This document shows positions 8,661-20,453 of a stretch of 64,000 nt of DNA, one piece after another. Origin of the DNA: Lachnospiraceae bacterium (GTDB lineage Bacteria; Bacillota; Clostridia; Lachnospirales; Lachnospiraceae); assembly GCA_017387565.1 (NCBI GenBank), contig JAFOEY010000026.1, positions 24,251 to 88,250 of the forward strand, read 5' to 3'. The notes under the pieces are model-generated. The model saw nothing but the letters and a program-made list of their open reading frames with translations, was not told the origin of the DNA and ran no database searches. Each line of letters begins with the position of its first letter. Within the stretch, counting starts at the first letter, position 1. A program made the translations under genes and the position numbers.

Positions 8661-9341
8661 ATGGAATACGTATTTGAGGGTGGTTTTGAAAAAGAAAAGG
8701 AAAACAACAAAAACTATTTTCCCATTCCCTTTAATGTCTGGGAAGTATGTGAAGATAATATCGGTGAAGTACCGGTACATGTTAAGGTAAACGGAAAAGA
8801 ATTTGACTGTATTTTAGAGCCCATAAAAAACGGATATTACAATATTCCCTTAACAGACGCCCAGGCATCCGGTCTTTTCCCCAAAAACTTTTACTCTGTC
8901 ACTTTTTCCATTAACGGAAAAGACGGATCTGATAAGGAATCCAGTCCTTATACATATGAAAATCCCATTCGGAAGATCGATGGAATTGAAACCTTAATCC
9001 AGCCATGGGATGGTCTTTGTGGTCAGGCTGCATTTGCTATGTTAGCCGGAGTAACCATTGAAGAAGCAAGTAATATCATGCACTGTCGTGAATGGCAGGC
9101 CAACATGGGAAAAATTGTCCTTTCCCTCGATTATGTTGGAATTAAACATTCTGGCCGCATTATTTATACAAGAGGAAAAGACGTACAACTTCCTAAATGC
9201 TGTATTATTATGGAACATTTAGGTCGTTTCAGTCATTATTTAATTGGATATAACGGAAAATACTATGATCCAAATGAAGGTGTGAAAGATGAAATTGATA
9301 AGGCAAATATCAAAGGATATCTTGAAATCATCTGCGATTAA
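8661..9341 (+). CDS. Putative C39-like cysteine peptidase domain protein
   Basis: 226 residues with no signal peptide. The N-terminal half (about 1-105) looks like a beta-rich domain. The C-terminal half has QPWDGLCGQAAFAMLAG (Gln and Cys of a papain-like site at about 112-118) and SHYLIGYNGKYYDPNEG (His and Asp), matching the order of a C39-like Cys-His-Asp site. GGAGG precedes the ATG. It sits directly downstream of murG and ends in a terminator. A role in processing a peptide or wall component is possible but unsupported; it may instead be an inactive or intracellular member. Exact family not confirmed. Confidence 0.55.
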   Translation: MEYVFEGGFEKEKENNKNYFPIPFNVWEVCEDNIGEVPVHVKVNGKEFDCILEPIKNGYYNIPLTDAQASGLFPKNFYSVTFSINGKDGSDKESSPYTYENPIRKIDGIETLIQPWDGLCGQAAFAMLAGVTIEEASNIMHCREWQANMGKIVLSLDYVGIKHSGRIIYTRGKDVQLPKCCIIMEHLGRFSHYLIGYNGKYYDPNEGVKDEIDKANIKGYLEIICD

Positions 9342-9370
9342 TCAATTAATATGGATTTTACAAATGATAA

Positions 9371-9396
9371 AGAGGCTAAATATAGAGCCTCTTTTT
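9371..9396 (+). terminator. Intrinsic terminator of the murG unit
   Basis: Stem AGAGGCT with AGCCTCT around an 8-base loop, then TTTTT; 30 bases past the stop. Confidence 0.88.
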
Positions 9397-9482
9397 ACAT
9401 TATAGAATATACAAATATTTGCAAAACTCTACAATAAAGCATTATTTGCATTTATTTTGAATATCAGAGGTGACGTATTAAA

Positions 9483-11252
9483 ATGACATCACAAGAAACA
9501 ATACAAACAAATATAAAGAAAAGAAAAATACATAAACTGTGCAATATTATTTTTTTAATTTTCTTAATTCTTGTCAGTATTTATTGTACATATAAATCTA
9601 TTTACTACGGTTGGGATATTGATGAATCCTATCAGCTCACTATGGCATACCGATACTTACAAGGAGACCGGCTCTTTAAAACAATGTGGGCTGTACATCA
9701 ATCTTCGGTTGTTTTTTCCTTACCCTTTATGTATTTGTTTTTTAAGTTTTCCACAACTACAGCCGGTGTTGTTATATACATGCGAATCTGCGGAACTATT
9801 GTCCAACTGTGCGCATCCATTTACGGCTATCATGTTTTTCGTAAATATATAAATAGAATACCTGCACTTGTATTAGTATCCATGTTTTATAATTTTACAC
9901 CAAAATTTATTCAATCACTGGAATTTTGTTTTTGTGCATATATTTTCTTTTTTGTGTTAATTTGTGCATTTATGAATTTTTTAAAAACAAAAAAATCCAT
10001 TGATTTATTTGTTGCGGGAATTGCAATGGCCTGCTGTGTCCTATCTTATCCCACTCTGATTATTCTATTTTTATATTTTTTCTTTTTAATATTATTTTCA
10101 AAAAAGATGGGTGAAGGTTATATCTCAAAAAAGAATTTATGCTATTTCATTGGCGGAATCTCTCTTGTAGCTTTATTCTTTCTCATTCTTGTTTTTAAAG
10201 ACGTAACATTAAAAGAATTTTTCAGAAATTTGCCTTATATTTATTCCGATCGAGATCACAGTACTTCGATATGGTATAAAAATCATAAATTATTTAGTGG
10301 TTTATGGGATGTTTGTAATGAAATTCTGTTAGTAGTTATTCCTTTGTCCATAATACATCTTATCGCGCGACATTTTAAAAAAGAAAAAATAGACAGAATT
10401 GTCCGGACTATTATGTGTGTTTTTGTAATTGCAGGATGTGTCTTCTTAGGATTATATTATTACCATGATGTTATGAATGCCCAACATTTGTCCATTAACT
10501 GGGTGATATTTTATATTGTTTTCATTATCTGCTTTATGTTGATATTTTATAGAAAGCATCACAAAATACATCTACTGAATTACTATGCTGTATTTCCAAG
10601 TATTATATTTGTTTTGGCGACTTCATGGATATCTGATCTGGACATTTATGCAAATTTTGGATTACTATTACCCGGATTACTGGTTGGATTTATCGATCTT
10701 CATAATGAGATTGAAGAAGATGTTATAACACACCAGAAACTGTCAAAAGGCATTGAAATGTTTTTAATTATTTTCGCTTTTACAGGAATTATATTGGGAA
10801 GAATTTTCTTTGTAAGAATGACGGCTGTTCAGCCGGTTACTACCATAAACACAGATTTTTATGATGTCGGAATTGGACCGGCAAAGGATATCGATGTAAC
10901 CAGAATGGAACATATACAATATCATGATAAAGCTCAAGCTATTTTGAATCATGTTGATCCGGATGATACCATTTTGTATATTGGCGGTGATACTTATTTG
11001 TATATGCTTGCAGGAACAAAGGTCGGAGCGCATACCTGTATTAGTACACCGAATTTTGATTCGGTAATTTTAAAATATTATGAATTTTATCCTGAAAAAA
11101 TCCCGGATGCTATTATCATAGATACCTATTACTACTCACTGGAAGATGTACTCGCAATGCCTGATTTCGGAGATTATGTGAAAGAAAACTATGATATCAA
11201 TGCAGAAAATATAGAGGAAAGTGCTTATACAATAATTATATACAGGAAATAA
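9483..11252 (+). CDS. Polytopic membrane glycosyltransferase (GT-C / family 39-like)
   Basis: 589 residues with about ten or more hydrophobic segments spread over residues 15-440 and a soluble C-terminal part of about 140 residues. After the first membrane helix comes GWDIDESYQLTMAYRYLQGD, with an acidic pair in the first extracellular loop where GT-C mannosyl- and arabinosyltransferases keep catalytic Asp residues. Such enzymes move sugars from polyprenyl-phosphate donors to surface glycans or proteins. Acceptor and sugar are unknown. A weak ribosome binding site (GAGGTG, ten bases) precedes the ATG. It is a monocistronic unit with a terminator downstream. Confidence 0.68.
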   Translation: MTSQETIQTNIKKRKIHKLCNIIFLIFLILVSIYCTYKSIYYGWDIDESYQLTMAYRYLQGDRLFKTMWAVHQSSVVFSLPFMYLFFKFSTTTAGVVIYMRICGTIVQLCASIYGYHVFRKYINRIPALVLVSMFYNFTPKFIQSLEFCFCAYIFFFVLICAFMNFLKTKKSIDLFVAGIAMACCVLSYPTLIILFLYFFFLILFSKKMGEGYISKKNLCYFIGGISLVALFFLILVFKDVTLKEFFRNLPYIYSDRDHSTSIWYKNHKLFSGLWDVCNEILLVVIPLSIIHLIARHFKKEKIDRIVRTIMCVFVIAGCVFLGLYYYHDVMNAQHLSINWVIFYIVFIICFMLIFYRKHHKIHLLNYYAVFPSIIFVLATSWISDLDIYANFGLLLPGLLVGFIDLHNEIEEDVITHQKLSKGIEMFLIIFAFTGIILGRIFFVRMTAVQPVTTINTDFYDVGIGPAKDIDVTRMEHIQYHDKAQAILNHVDPDDTILYIGGDTYLYMLAGTKVGAHTCISTPNFDSVILKYYEFYPEKIPDAIIIDTYYYSLEDVLAMPDFGDYVKENYDINAENIEESAYTIIIYRK

Positions 11253-11342
11253 TGTTTTATTCTAATTCTAACAGTTCTAAGAGATATTCTTTTTTGAATC
11301 AGGTCAATTCTTATAAATTTCTATGATCTTTGTAGGTATGGG

Positions 11343-11376
11343 AACTCCCCATAAGATAATCTTATAGGGAGTTTTT
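11343..11376 (+). terminator. Intrinsic terminator after the membrane glycosyltransferase
   Basis: Imperfect hairpin pairing AACTCCC..ATAAGAT with ATCTTATAGGGAGTT, followed by TTTTT on the plus strand. No T run on the minus strand, so it serves the plus-strand gene. Confidence 0.8.
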
Positions 11377-11398
11377 ATGAAGTATTCTAATCACTATA

Positions 11399-12508
11399 TC
11401 AATAATCTTTCAAATATTCAGCTAATTCATAACACCTTTCTCTTGTTGACTCAGATTCTGAACCATAATAAATCGTTGGATACAGACTACCGCCTTCACA
11501 ATCTGCAGCATCTGCTTCTGCCTTGGCATCTTTTTTCTGTATCCATTCTCTCTGTTCAGATAAGACTATATTGTATTTCTCCTCAGGAAGATATAATTTA
11601 ATATCATTCCAGATACTGTTTAATTCATTATCCCAGCAGGTAAAAATTGTTTGGGATGTCTGATTCATTTCTATCTGAGATAGAAGACCACTTTCCAGAC
11701 TTTCTTCATACTCGTCTGTTTCCTCTTTTACGTGTTGAAGATTTTCCATGATTTCATCATAAACTGATCCCGATTCAAATTGATAACCAATAAATCCATA
11801 TTCGGGATTTTCATTATATATGGCAAAAAATGGTAATTCTTTTTCATCATCCGATAAAAATAACCACATTTGTAATTCTTCCGAAAAATCTTTGGTATCT
11901 TTACCGGGAAGATACATATACAATTTGTCAGCATCATCCAGACCATAAGGATAAGAATAAATATATAATATTTCATCTATAATTTCTTCTTCACCTTCTT
12001 CTTTTTCGCATTTCAACGATTCAATTTCAAATTGGTAAGTATCATCATCTATTTTTACCGGATTAGTAAATTTTCCTGAAAAGTCGCAATAATATATCGT
12101 TCCTCCGGGATATCCTTCACCGGTACATCCCATATCAGAATCGTGAAAATTTCCATAAAATGTTCCATCTTCTTCAATATATAAATAGGTACTCCATCCA
12201 CCGGCACCACTTGCAAATGTAAATTCAATATCGGAAACATCAGCAAAAGCAAAATCTATATTTTTTGTTTCTTTTTGATCTTTATCCTTTTCTTGATTTT
12301 GATCAGATTCTGTATTTGTTTCTTTTTGATTTGATTTTGCATCTATATCTGATTCTTCTTTATTATTTTGATTTTCTACATTATCTTTATCATCTGCATC
12401 GGATTGTTCTGCCTGTTTGGTCTGAATATCTTCTTTTATATCTTGTTGTGCCTGACCGCAACCAAAAAGTAGTAATCCAAGCATAGAAATGAGCACTATT
12501 TTTTTCAT
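11399..12508 (-). CDS. Lipoprotein with C-terminal LprI-like (DUF1311) domain
   Basis: 369 residues from the ATG at 12508, which has GGAG seven bases upstream; a longer in-frame start at 12541 would bury that site. The leader MKKIVLISMLGLLLFGCGQ is a classic lipoprotein signal with Cys at 17. Residues about 20-85 are a low-complexity D/E/K/N/Q linker, then an unrecognised domain (about 90-260), then a C-terminal segment with the spacing of lysozyme-inhibitor LprI proteins (NELNSIWNDIKLYLPEE, LSEQREWIQKKDAKAEAD, ending with a Thr-Arg-Arg helix). The predicted place is the outer face of the membrane. Lysozyme inhibition is a family-level idea, not shown here. Confidence 0.72.
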   Translation of the reverse strand: MKKIVLISMLGLLLFGCGQAQQDIKEDIQTKQAEQSDADDKDNVENQNNKEESDIDAKSNQKETNTESDQNQEKDKDQKETKNIDFAFADVSDIEFTFASGAGGWSTYLYIEEDGTFYGNFHDSDMGCTGEGYPGGTIYYCDFSGKFTNPVKIDDDTYQFEIESLKCEKEEGEEEIIDEILYIYSYPYGLDDADKLYMYLPGKDTKDFSEELQMWLFLSDDEKELPFFAIYNENPEYGFIGYQFESGSVYDEIMENLQHVKEETDEYEESLESGLLSQIEMNQTSQTIFTCWDNELNSIWNDIKLYLPEEKYNIVLSEQREWIQKKDAKAEADAADCEGGSLYPTIYYGSESESTRERCYELAEYLKDY

Positions 12509-12592
12509 ATTTATCTCCATTTTTCTTTTATTACTTTCCATATTTTATATCTTGATTATGACACCACTTAACAAAATTTTCTATCCCAGTCA

Positions 12593-12622
12593 CATCAAAT
12601 CAAAGTACATTAAGTCAAAGTA
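12593..12622 (+). repeat. 15-bp imperfect tandem repeat, two units
   Basis: CATCAAATCAAAGTA followed by CATTAAGTCAAAGTA between two minus-strand genes. Similar short tandem repeats occur at 49029-49072 and 54132-54170. Confidence 0.5.
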
Positions 12623-12627
12623 TTTCT

Positions 12628-12870
12628 TCATTCATCCTTTTTCATATTCTGAATTCCTTTTTCCTTAAAATATTCTTCTGTCTCAATTTTGTATACAATT
12701 AAACGCAGAACATAATCCGGCATTTTTCTGCGACCGGCTTCCCATTCCTCTAAAGTACGAATTGGAATTCCCATATATTCTGAAAACTCTCTTCTGTTTA
12801 ATCCTGCTTTTTTCCGTATTTCTTTCATGGTATCGATTTGATTCTGTATTTCTTTTTCTCTTTCTGCCAT
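12628..12870 (-). CDS. Small XRE-type helix-turn-helix protein
   Basis: 80 residues from the ATG at 12870, which has GGAGGG seven bases upstream. The longer frame to 12966 runs back through the promoter hairpin and is not used. An amphipathic start (about 1-20) is followed by the HTH RREFSEYMGIPIRTLEEWEAGRRKMP. This is the pattern of one-domain regulators often found next to toxins or other stress genes, but no toxin gene is beside it here. A 10-bp inverted repeat at 12890-12912 directly upstream is a candidate operator. Target unknown. Confidence 0.72.
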   Translation of the reverse strand: MAEREKEIQNQIDTMKEIRKKAGLNRREFSEYMGIPIRTLEEWEAGRRKMPDYVLRLIVYKIETEEYFKEKGIQNMKKDE

Positions 12871-12889
12871 TATTATCCCTCCATAAAAT

Positions 12890-12912
12890 AAAACCACTCT
12901 TTGAGTGGTTTT
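12890..12912 (-). promoter_or_regulatory. Inverted repeat in the leader of the small XRE gene
   Basis: Perfect 10-bp arms AAAACCACTC and GAGTGGTTTT around three bases, 20 bases upstream of the gene start. It may be an operator for autoregulation or a small attenuator hairpin. Confidence 0.5.
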
Positions 12913-13035
12913 ATTATAACGCTTATTTGTTATTAAATACAAGTACTTTTTCTTTATCGCGGACAATAATATATCATTTTCTGTTTACACAACTTTTCAT
13001 TAATTGCAAACAATATAAATTCGAAATTGCATTTT

Positions 13036-13542
13036 TTATTTATTTATAATTTTCTTCTTAAATGAATAAAATTTATACGCATATTTACTCGTAAGAATTA
13101 CGCCTAAAATGCAGCATCCTGATAAAACTCCCACACAAAATCCTTTGATAAAATCATATAATTCGGAAGGATTTGCAGGTTCCATATACAACATTATTAA
13201 ATATACAACAGAAAGAATGGTTCCTGCGATAAAAATCCAATTCATTCTTTTCATAATCACTTGTTTTTCTCCATTGCTGTAATCAGCAACTTTTAATACG
13301 GTTTCCTTTAATTCTTTGTCCATTTGCTCGCTTTTCCTTTCTCCATCAATTAATTCTCTCAATTCCACATCGTAATAATCGGATAATTCAATTAGAATAT
13401 CCAAATCCGGTAAGTTACTACCTGTTTCCCATCTTGAAATGGTTCTGCGGGAAGTATTCAAATACTCCGCCAATTGCTCCTGTGTAAGATTTTTCTCTTT
13501 TCGAAGTTCTTTTAAAAAACTTCCTATTTTTTGTTGGTTCAT
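13036..13542 (-). CDS. XRE-family regulator with membrane-spanning C-terminus
   Basis: 168 residues. The N-terminal HTH occupies residues 1-65, with LTQEQLAEYLNTSRRTISRWETG as its core. A polar linker follows, then two hydrophobic segments (about 103-120 and 135-155), so the regulator is probably tethered to the membrane, and the end is lysine-rich. AAGGAGG upstream of the ATG fixes the start. This two-part architecture is common in Firmicutes and often linked to sensing of membrane stress or antimicrobials, but no transporter partner is adjacent. Targets unknown. Confidence 0.8.
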   Translation of the reverse strand: MNQQKIGSFLKELRKEKNLTQEQLAEYLNTSRRTISRWETGSNLPDLDILIELSDYYDVELRELIDGERKSEQMDKELKETVLKVADYSNGEKQVIMKRMNWIFIAGTILSVVYLIMLYMEPANPSELYDFIKGFCVGVLSGCCILGVILTSKYAYKFYSFKKKIINK

Positions 13543-13685
13543 TTTTGTTCCTCCTTGCTTAAAAGATTACATCCCACACATGATAAAGAACAGGACATAA
13601 AGCGGGCAAAATACCTGTTTTTTCATATGAGACAATAAATGTCGCATACACATATCGTCACATGACTCATTATAACATATAAAAT

Positions 13686-13730
13686 AAAAACCTTACTGAT
13701 TTTCATTTCAATAAAATCAGTAAGGTTTTT
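13686..13730. terminator. Bidirectional intrinsic terminator
   Basis: Long hairpin AAAAACCTTACTGATTT with AAATCAGTAAGGTTTTT around an 11-base loop. It has flanking A and T runs on both sides and lies just past the stop of the permease gene on the minus strand. Confidence 0.85.
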
Positions 13731-13751
13731 AAAATTCTATTTATTCAGTTT

Positions 13752-15095
13752 TTATAAGAAAATATATTTCAAAATAAATAATACTGCCAAAATATACATC
13801 AAAGGTTTTACGTCTTTTGCTTTTCCACCAAATACATGAAGAATTACATAAGAGATAATACCAAATGCGATACCATCTGAAATACTGTATGTCAAAGGCA
13901 TTGTTAATAATGCAATATAAGCAGGAATTGCTTCAATCGGATTCTCAAATGAGATATCTTTTACAGCCATGATCATTAAGAAACCTACAAAGATTAATGC
14001 AGGTGCTGTTGCAAAACTGGGGATTGCAATAAAAATCGGGCTTAATACGATTGAAACTAAAAATAATAATGCAGTTACTACAGATGCAAGACCTGTTCTT
14101 GCTCCTTCAGAAACACCTGAAGAACTTTCAACGAAAGTTGTAGTAGTAGATGTACCAAAAATTGCACCAACTGAAGTTGCGATAGAGTCAGCTAATAAAG
14201 CAGGTTTAATTCTGGGAAGTTTTCCGTCTTTATCGAGCATTTTTGCTTTATCTGCACAACCAATTAAAGTTCCCAATGTATCAAAAATATCTACAAATAA
14301 GAATGCACACATAATTGCAAAGAAATCAAGAACATTGAAGTTAGCAAATGCTTCTGCCGTAAAACACTGACCGAATGTTTTACCAATTGCAGCAATATTA
14401 AAATCACTCCATACTGGAAGAACAGAAAGTCCTGTGTATAAACCGGTAAGCTGTGCGATAATTCCTAAAAACCATGTTGCAAAGATACCAATTAAGATTG
14501 CACCTTTTACTTTCTTTACATAAAGAATAGAAATAATTAAAAGACCGATTAATGCTAATAATGCACAAATACCAACATTTGTAAAATCATCTCTAAAATT
14601 AACAAATGTAACTAAGGTTGAATCACTGTTTACAACAATACTGCCGTTTTCAAGTCCGATAAATGCAATAAATAAACCGATACCTACAGATACACCTTTT
14701 TTTAACTGCAAAGGAATGGAATCAAAAATTGCTTCTCTGACATTTGTGAGAGAGAGTATTACGAAAATAATACCTTCTGCAAATACAGCAAATAATGCAA
14801 ACTGCCATGAATAACCCATTGTACCACATACGGTAAATGCAAAATATGCATTTAATCCAAGTCCGGGTGCTAAAGCAAATGGATAGTTGGCCATTAATGC
14901 CATACACATAGTTCCGACAAAGGAAGCAAGTGCAGTTGCGATTAAGATTGCCTGTGCATCCATTCCTGAAGCTGACAGAATAGAGGGGTTTACAGCTAAA
15001 ATGTAAGCCATTGCCATAAATGTGGTAACACCACCAATGACTTCCGTTTTAACATCAGTTCCGTTTTCCTTTAATTTGAAAAACTTTTCTAACAT
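13752..15095 (-). CDS. NCS2-family purine permease (AzgA/PbuG type)
   Basis: 447 residues with about a dozen membrane segments. The start region GGVTTFMAMAYILAVNPSIL and APGLGLNAYFAF are characteristic of the AzgA subgroup of NCS2 transporters, which take up hypoxanthine, guanine or adenine by proton symport. Substrate within the purines cannot be set. AAGGAGA precedes the ATG. I looked for a purine riboswitch in the 150-base leader and did not recognise one, so regulation is unknown. Single-gene unit ending in a strong hairpin. Confidence 0.92.
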   Translation of the reverse strand: MLEKFFKLKENGTDVKTEVIGGVTTFMAMAYILAVNPSILSASGMDAQAILIATALASFVGTMCMALMANYPFALAPGLGLNAYFAFTVCGTMGYSWQFALFAVFAEGIIFVILSLTNVREAIFDSIPLQLKKGVSVGIGLFIAFIGLENGSIVVNSDSTLVTFVNFRDDFTNVGICALLALIGLLIISILYVKKVKGAILIGIFATWFLGIIAQLTGLYTGLSVLPVWSDFNIAAIGKTFGQCFTAEAFANFNVLDFFAIMCAFLFVDIFDTLGTLIGCADKAKMLDKDGKLPRIKPALLADSIATSVGAIFGTSTTTTFVESSSGVSEGARTGLASVVTALLFLVSIVLSPIFIAIPSFATAPALIFVGFLMIMAVKDISFENPIEAIPAYIALLTMPLTYSISDGIAFGIISYVILHVFGGKAKDVKPLMYILAVLFILKYIFL

Positions 15096-15241
15096 TCTCT
15101 TTTCTCCTTTCGCATCTTAAGAATTCATTAGATTTTTATATATTGATTTTAAAAGATATAAAAAAATTTTACAACAAATTTTCCATATCTTTTTAAATCC
15201 AAAAAATTAAATCATGTAAAGGAATCATCATTTTTCTTTGA

Positions 15242-15661
15242 TTAAAGATTAATATATGAAGATAAAACAGATATAATCTTATCCACATTCTCTTCCTGAT
15301 TTGGAAATTTATTTCCTACAACTTTTTTAGACATCTGAAATATTATTTTTTCTTTTTTATAGTCTTCAAAAGTCGTTTTAACATTATATTGACCAAATAT
15401 ATTCTTTTTTATTTTGATTTTTTTTAAGTCATTTAAATTTTTTAAAATTCCTTCGTCGCTAACTAACTGAAATTTGTAACCTACCAGTCTCTTTTTATCT
15501 GTGACTCCAATATATCCGGTAGATGTACTATTATATCTTAAAAATGTATTATTCAAAAAAACACAATATACTGCCACTACAATTGATTCATCCGGATATA
15601 ACAATTGTGAAAGCATATTATTCATTTCAATTTCATTATATTTTTTTTTAAATGAACTCAT
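15242..15661 (-). CDS. Uncharacterised small protein
   Basis: 139 residues from the ATG at 15661, which has CGGAGGA seven bases upstream. No signal peptide or membrane segment. The middle (YCVFLNNTFLRYNSTSTGYI followed by GVTDKKRLVGYKF) alternates beta-type residues and resembles bacterial pleckstrin-homology-like folds, in which such a GVTDKRLI-type strand is frequent; this is only a structural impression. Highly AT-rich with many Lys and Asn. It lies alone between gyrA and the permease. Function not recognised. Confidence 0.55.
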   Translation of the reverse strand: MSSFKKKYNEIEMNNMLSQLLYPDESIVVAVYCVFLNNTFLRYNSTSTGYIGVTDKKRLVGYKFQLVSDEGILKNLNDLKKIKIKKNIFGQYNVKTTFEDYKKEKIIFQMSKKVVGNKFPNQEENVDKIISVLSSYINL

Positions 15662-15763
15662 TATTCTTCCTCCGAATATAATCAATAATTTTAAACTTCC
15701 AAGATTTTTAAATAATATAGATTACTTTTCACTCTTTATCTTTAATATCATAATATAAGGTAA

Positions 15764-15791
15764 AAATGCTGTCGCTTTTGCGACAGCATTT
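15764..15791 (-). terminator. Intrinsic terminator after gyrA
   Basis: Perfect 12-bp stem AAATGCTGTCGC with GCGACAGCATTT and a 4-base loop, right after the gyrA stop on the minus strand, with T-rich flank. Confidence 0.85.
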
Positions 15792-15794
15792 ATT

Positions 15795-18335
15795 TTATAA
15801 CTCATCTGTTTCTTCTGTATCAGATTCGGAATTTTCTATTTCAGAATTTAATTCCTCATCAAGCTCATCCATTTCATTACCAAATTTTTCTCTTACTTTG
15901 GCAACTTTGGCAATCTTAACATTTTCATCAAGATTCATAAGTTTGACGCCGGATGCATTTCTTCCCTGCGTAGAAACATCTTTCATGGAAATCTGAATAA
16001 TAATACCTGCATCTGTAATCATCATAATTTCATGATCATCATTAACAGCCTTAATTCCAACAACATCACCTGATTTTTCTACAATCTTGTAACATCTGAT
16101 ACCCTTACCGCCACGTTTCTGAACATGGAATTCTGAAAGAGGTGTCTTTTTACCATAGCCTTTTTCGGATACAACCAATAATTTTTCACCTTGTGTATCC
16201 AACTGCATACCAACGATTTCATCATCTTTACTTAAATTCATACCAATAACGCCCATAGTATTTCTGCCGGTTACACGTACATCGGTCTCTTTAAAGCATA
16301 TACAAATACCTTTTTTGGTTACCAGATAAATGATATTGTCCGCAGTTGTGGTCTTTACTTCAATTAATTCGTCATCTTCACGGATATTCATTGCAATCAG
16401 ACCACTCTTACGCATATTTTTGTAATCTTCCAACGTTGTCTTCTTAATGATACCTTTTTTGGTTACCATTAAAACATTTTTAGAATAATCTTCTTCGCTA
16501 ATCGGTATCACCGCTGAGATTTTTTCTCCCGGATTAAGTTGTAAAAGATTAATGATAGCTGTTCCTCTTGCAGTTCTTCCTGCCTCCGGAATCTGATAAG
16601 CTTTCATATGATATACACGTCCGAAATTCGTAAAGAACATGACATAATTGTGCGTATTGGTCATTAAAAGATTTTCAATCACATCATCTTCAATTGTCTG
16701 CATTCCTTTAATTCCACGACCACCGCGATGCTGAACCTTAAAGTTGTCGACTGTCATTCTCTTAATATAACCTAAGCTTGTCATGGCAATTACGGTATTT
16801 CCTCTTGGAATTAAATCTTCCATGGAAATATCGTATTCATCATATCCAATCTTACTTCTACGGTCATCACCGAATTTTTCGGCAATTATTGTAATTTCAT
16901 CCTTGATAACACCTAATAAAATCTTTTCATCTGCCAGAATGGATTTTAAATAAGCAATTCTTTCCAATAATTCTTTATGCTCATTTTCAAGTTTTTCTCT
17001 TTCCAGACCGGTCAGAGCACGCAGACGCATATCGACAATTGCCTGAGCCTGTGCTTCTGATAATTCAAATCTTTCAATTAAAGCTTCTTTGGCTGCCTGT
17101 GTATTTGCACTGTTTCTGATAATTTTAATTACTTCATCAATATTATCAAGAGCGATCAATAAACCTTGTAAGATATGATCTCTTTCTTCGGCTTTATTTA
17201 AATCAAATTTTGTTCTTCTGGTTACAACTTCTTCCTGATGTTTCAGATAGTAAGTCAGCATATCCAAAAGATTTAATACTTTCGGTTCATTGTTAACCAA
17301 AGCTAACATAATAACACCGAATGTATCCTGTAACTGTGTATGTTTGTATAACTGATTTAAAATGACATTGGCATTTACATCTTTACGAAGTTCTATTACA
17401 ATACGCATACCTTCACGGTTTGATTCATCTCGTAAATCAGTAATTCCGTCTATTTTTTTCAGTTTAACAAGCTCTGCAATTTTTAAAATCAGATTGGCTT
17501 TGTTTACTAAATAAGGAAGCTCGGTAACGATAATTCTGTTTTTACCGTTTTCCATAGTTTCAATATTGGTAACCGCACGAACTCTTACTTTTCCGCGGCC
17601 GGTACGATATGCTTCCTCACATCCGGCAGTTCCTAAAATAACTCCTCCGGTAGGAAAATCGGGAGCTTTTACAATTTCCAAAATTTCTTCAATTTCGGTT
17701 GCTCTGTCTTCTTCGATACGATTATCAATAATTTTTACAACGGCAGCAACCACTTCTCTTAAATTATGAGGTGGAATATTGGTTGCCATACCTACTGCAA
17801 TACCGGTCGTACCGTTAACCAATAAGTTGGGATAACGGCTCGGTAAAACTGCAGGTTCTTTTTCGGTTTCATCAAAGTTTGGAACAAAATCAACGGTATC
17901 TTTATTTATATCAGCTAAAAGTTCCATAGAAATTTTTGAAAGTCTTGCTTCGGTATAACGCATCGCAGCAGCACCGTCGCCATCCACCGAACCAAAGTTA
18001 CCATGTCCGTCAACTAATGGATAACGGAAAGACCATTCCTGTGCCATATTTACCAATGCACCATAAATGGAACTATCACCATGAGGATGATATTTACCCA
18101 TGGTATCACCGACAATACGTGCACTTTTTCGATGTGGTTTATCAGGTCCGTTATTTAATTCAACCATGGAATAAAGAACTCTTCGCTGAACCGGTTTTAA
18201 ACCGTCACGAACATCCGGAAGCGCTCTGGATGCAATTACGCTCATGGCGTAATCGATGTAAGAGGTTTCCATTGTCTTCTTTAAATCAACATGTTTGACT
18301 TTATCATATTCCTTATCAAAAATCTGATCGTCCAT
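15795..18335 (-). CDS. gyrA: DNA gyrase subunit A
   Basis: Breakage-reunion subunit of gyrase, which introduces negative supercoils as A2B2. 846 residues. The ATG at 18335 follows GGGAG; an in-frame ATG at 18377 lies within the structured spacer and is rejected. The catalytic Tyr is in [12 protein letters not shown] (about residue 120). The quinolone-determining stretch reads [17 protein letters not shown], with Ser at the position of E. coli S83 and Gly at the position of D87. The C-terminal beta-pinwheel (about 500-815) carries the GyrA box QKRGGKGIR, separating it from ParC. An acidic tail closes the protein. Transcribed after gyrB across a 150-base structured gap. Confidence 0.97.
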   Translation of the reverse strand: MDDQIFDKEYDKVKHVDLKKTMETSYIDYAMSVIASRALPDVRDGLKPVQRRVLYSMVELNNGPDKPHRKSARIVGDTMGKYHPHGDSSIYGALVNMAQEWSFRYPLVDGHGNFGSVDGDGAAAMRYTEARLSKISMELLADINKDTVDFVPNFDETEKEPAVLPSRYPNLLVNGTTGIAVGMATNIPPHNLREVVAAVVKIIDNRIEEDRATEIEEILEIVKAPDFPTGGVILGTAGCEEAYRTGRGKVRVRAVTNIETMENGKNRIIVTELPYLVNKANLILKIAELVKLKKIDGITDLRDESNREGMRIVIELRKDVNANVILNQLYKHTQLQDTFGVIMLALVNNEPKVLNLLDMLTYYLKHQEEVVTRRTKFDLNKAEERDHILQGLLIALDNIDEVIKIIRNSANTQAAKEALIERFELSEAQAQAIVDMRLRALTGLEREKLENEHKELLERIAYLKSILADEKILLGVIKDEITIIAEKFGDDRRSKIGYDEYDISMEDLIPRGNTVIAMTSLGYIKRMTVDNFKVQHRGGRGIKGMQTIEDDVIENLLMTNTHNYVMFFTNFGRVYHMKAYQIPEAGRTARGTAIINLLQLNPGEKISAVIPISEEDYSKNVLMVTKKGIIKKTTLEDYKNMRKSGLIAMNIREDDELIEVKTTTADNIIYLVTKKGICICFKETDVRVTGRNTMGVIGMNLSKDDEIVGMQLDTQGEKLLVVSEKGYGKKTPLSEFHVQKRGGKGIRCYKIVEKSGDVVGIKAVNDDHEIMMITDAGIIIQISMKDVSTQGRNASGVKLMNLDENVKIAKVAKVREKFGNEMDELDEELNSEIENSESDTEETDEL

Positions 18336-18362
18336 TTTTTTCTCCCTATTATTAACGCTAGT

Positions 18363-18484
18363 AACCATGCCATTCATAAATGCTTCGCATTTATTTCATG
18401 GGCGCTACGCGCCATATATAAACTCATAAATATAAAAATTGTCATAAATGACATTTTTATATTTACTTCGTTTATGCATGGTTT
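18363..18484 (-). repeat. Cloverleaf-like structured element between gyrB and gyrA
   Basis: The outer arms AACCATGC (18363-18370) and GCATGGTT close a domain holding three nested hairpins: ATAAATGC TTC GCATTTAT (18376-18394), ATGGGCGC TA CGCGCCAT (18398-18415), and a 17-bp stem at 18428-18464 with a TAAA loop. It fills nearly all of the spacer. It may act as a transcript-processing or attenuation element within a gyrB-gyrA transcript, or be a palindromic mobile repeat. Confidence 0.7.
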
Positions 18485-18485
18485 G

Positions 18486-20426
<1,941 letters not shown>

Positions 20427-20453
20427 TTACTCCTTATAATTTGATGAAAATGA

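Noticed and set aside
13969-14370. 133-codon plus-strand frame inside the purine permease
   Set aside because: Antisense shadow rich in residues produced by reversed membrane codons; no ribosome binding site.
15096-15241. Possible purine riboswitch before the NCS2 permease
   Set aside because: No recognisable purine-aptamer core or P1 stem; the leader is short and AT-rich.
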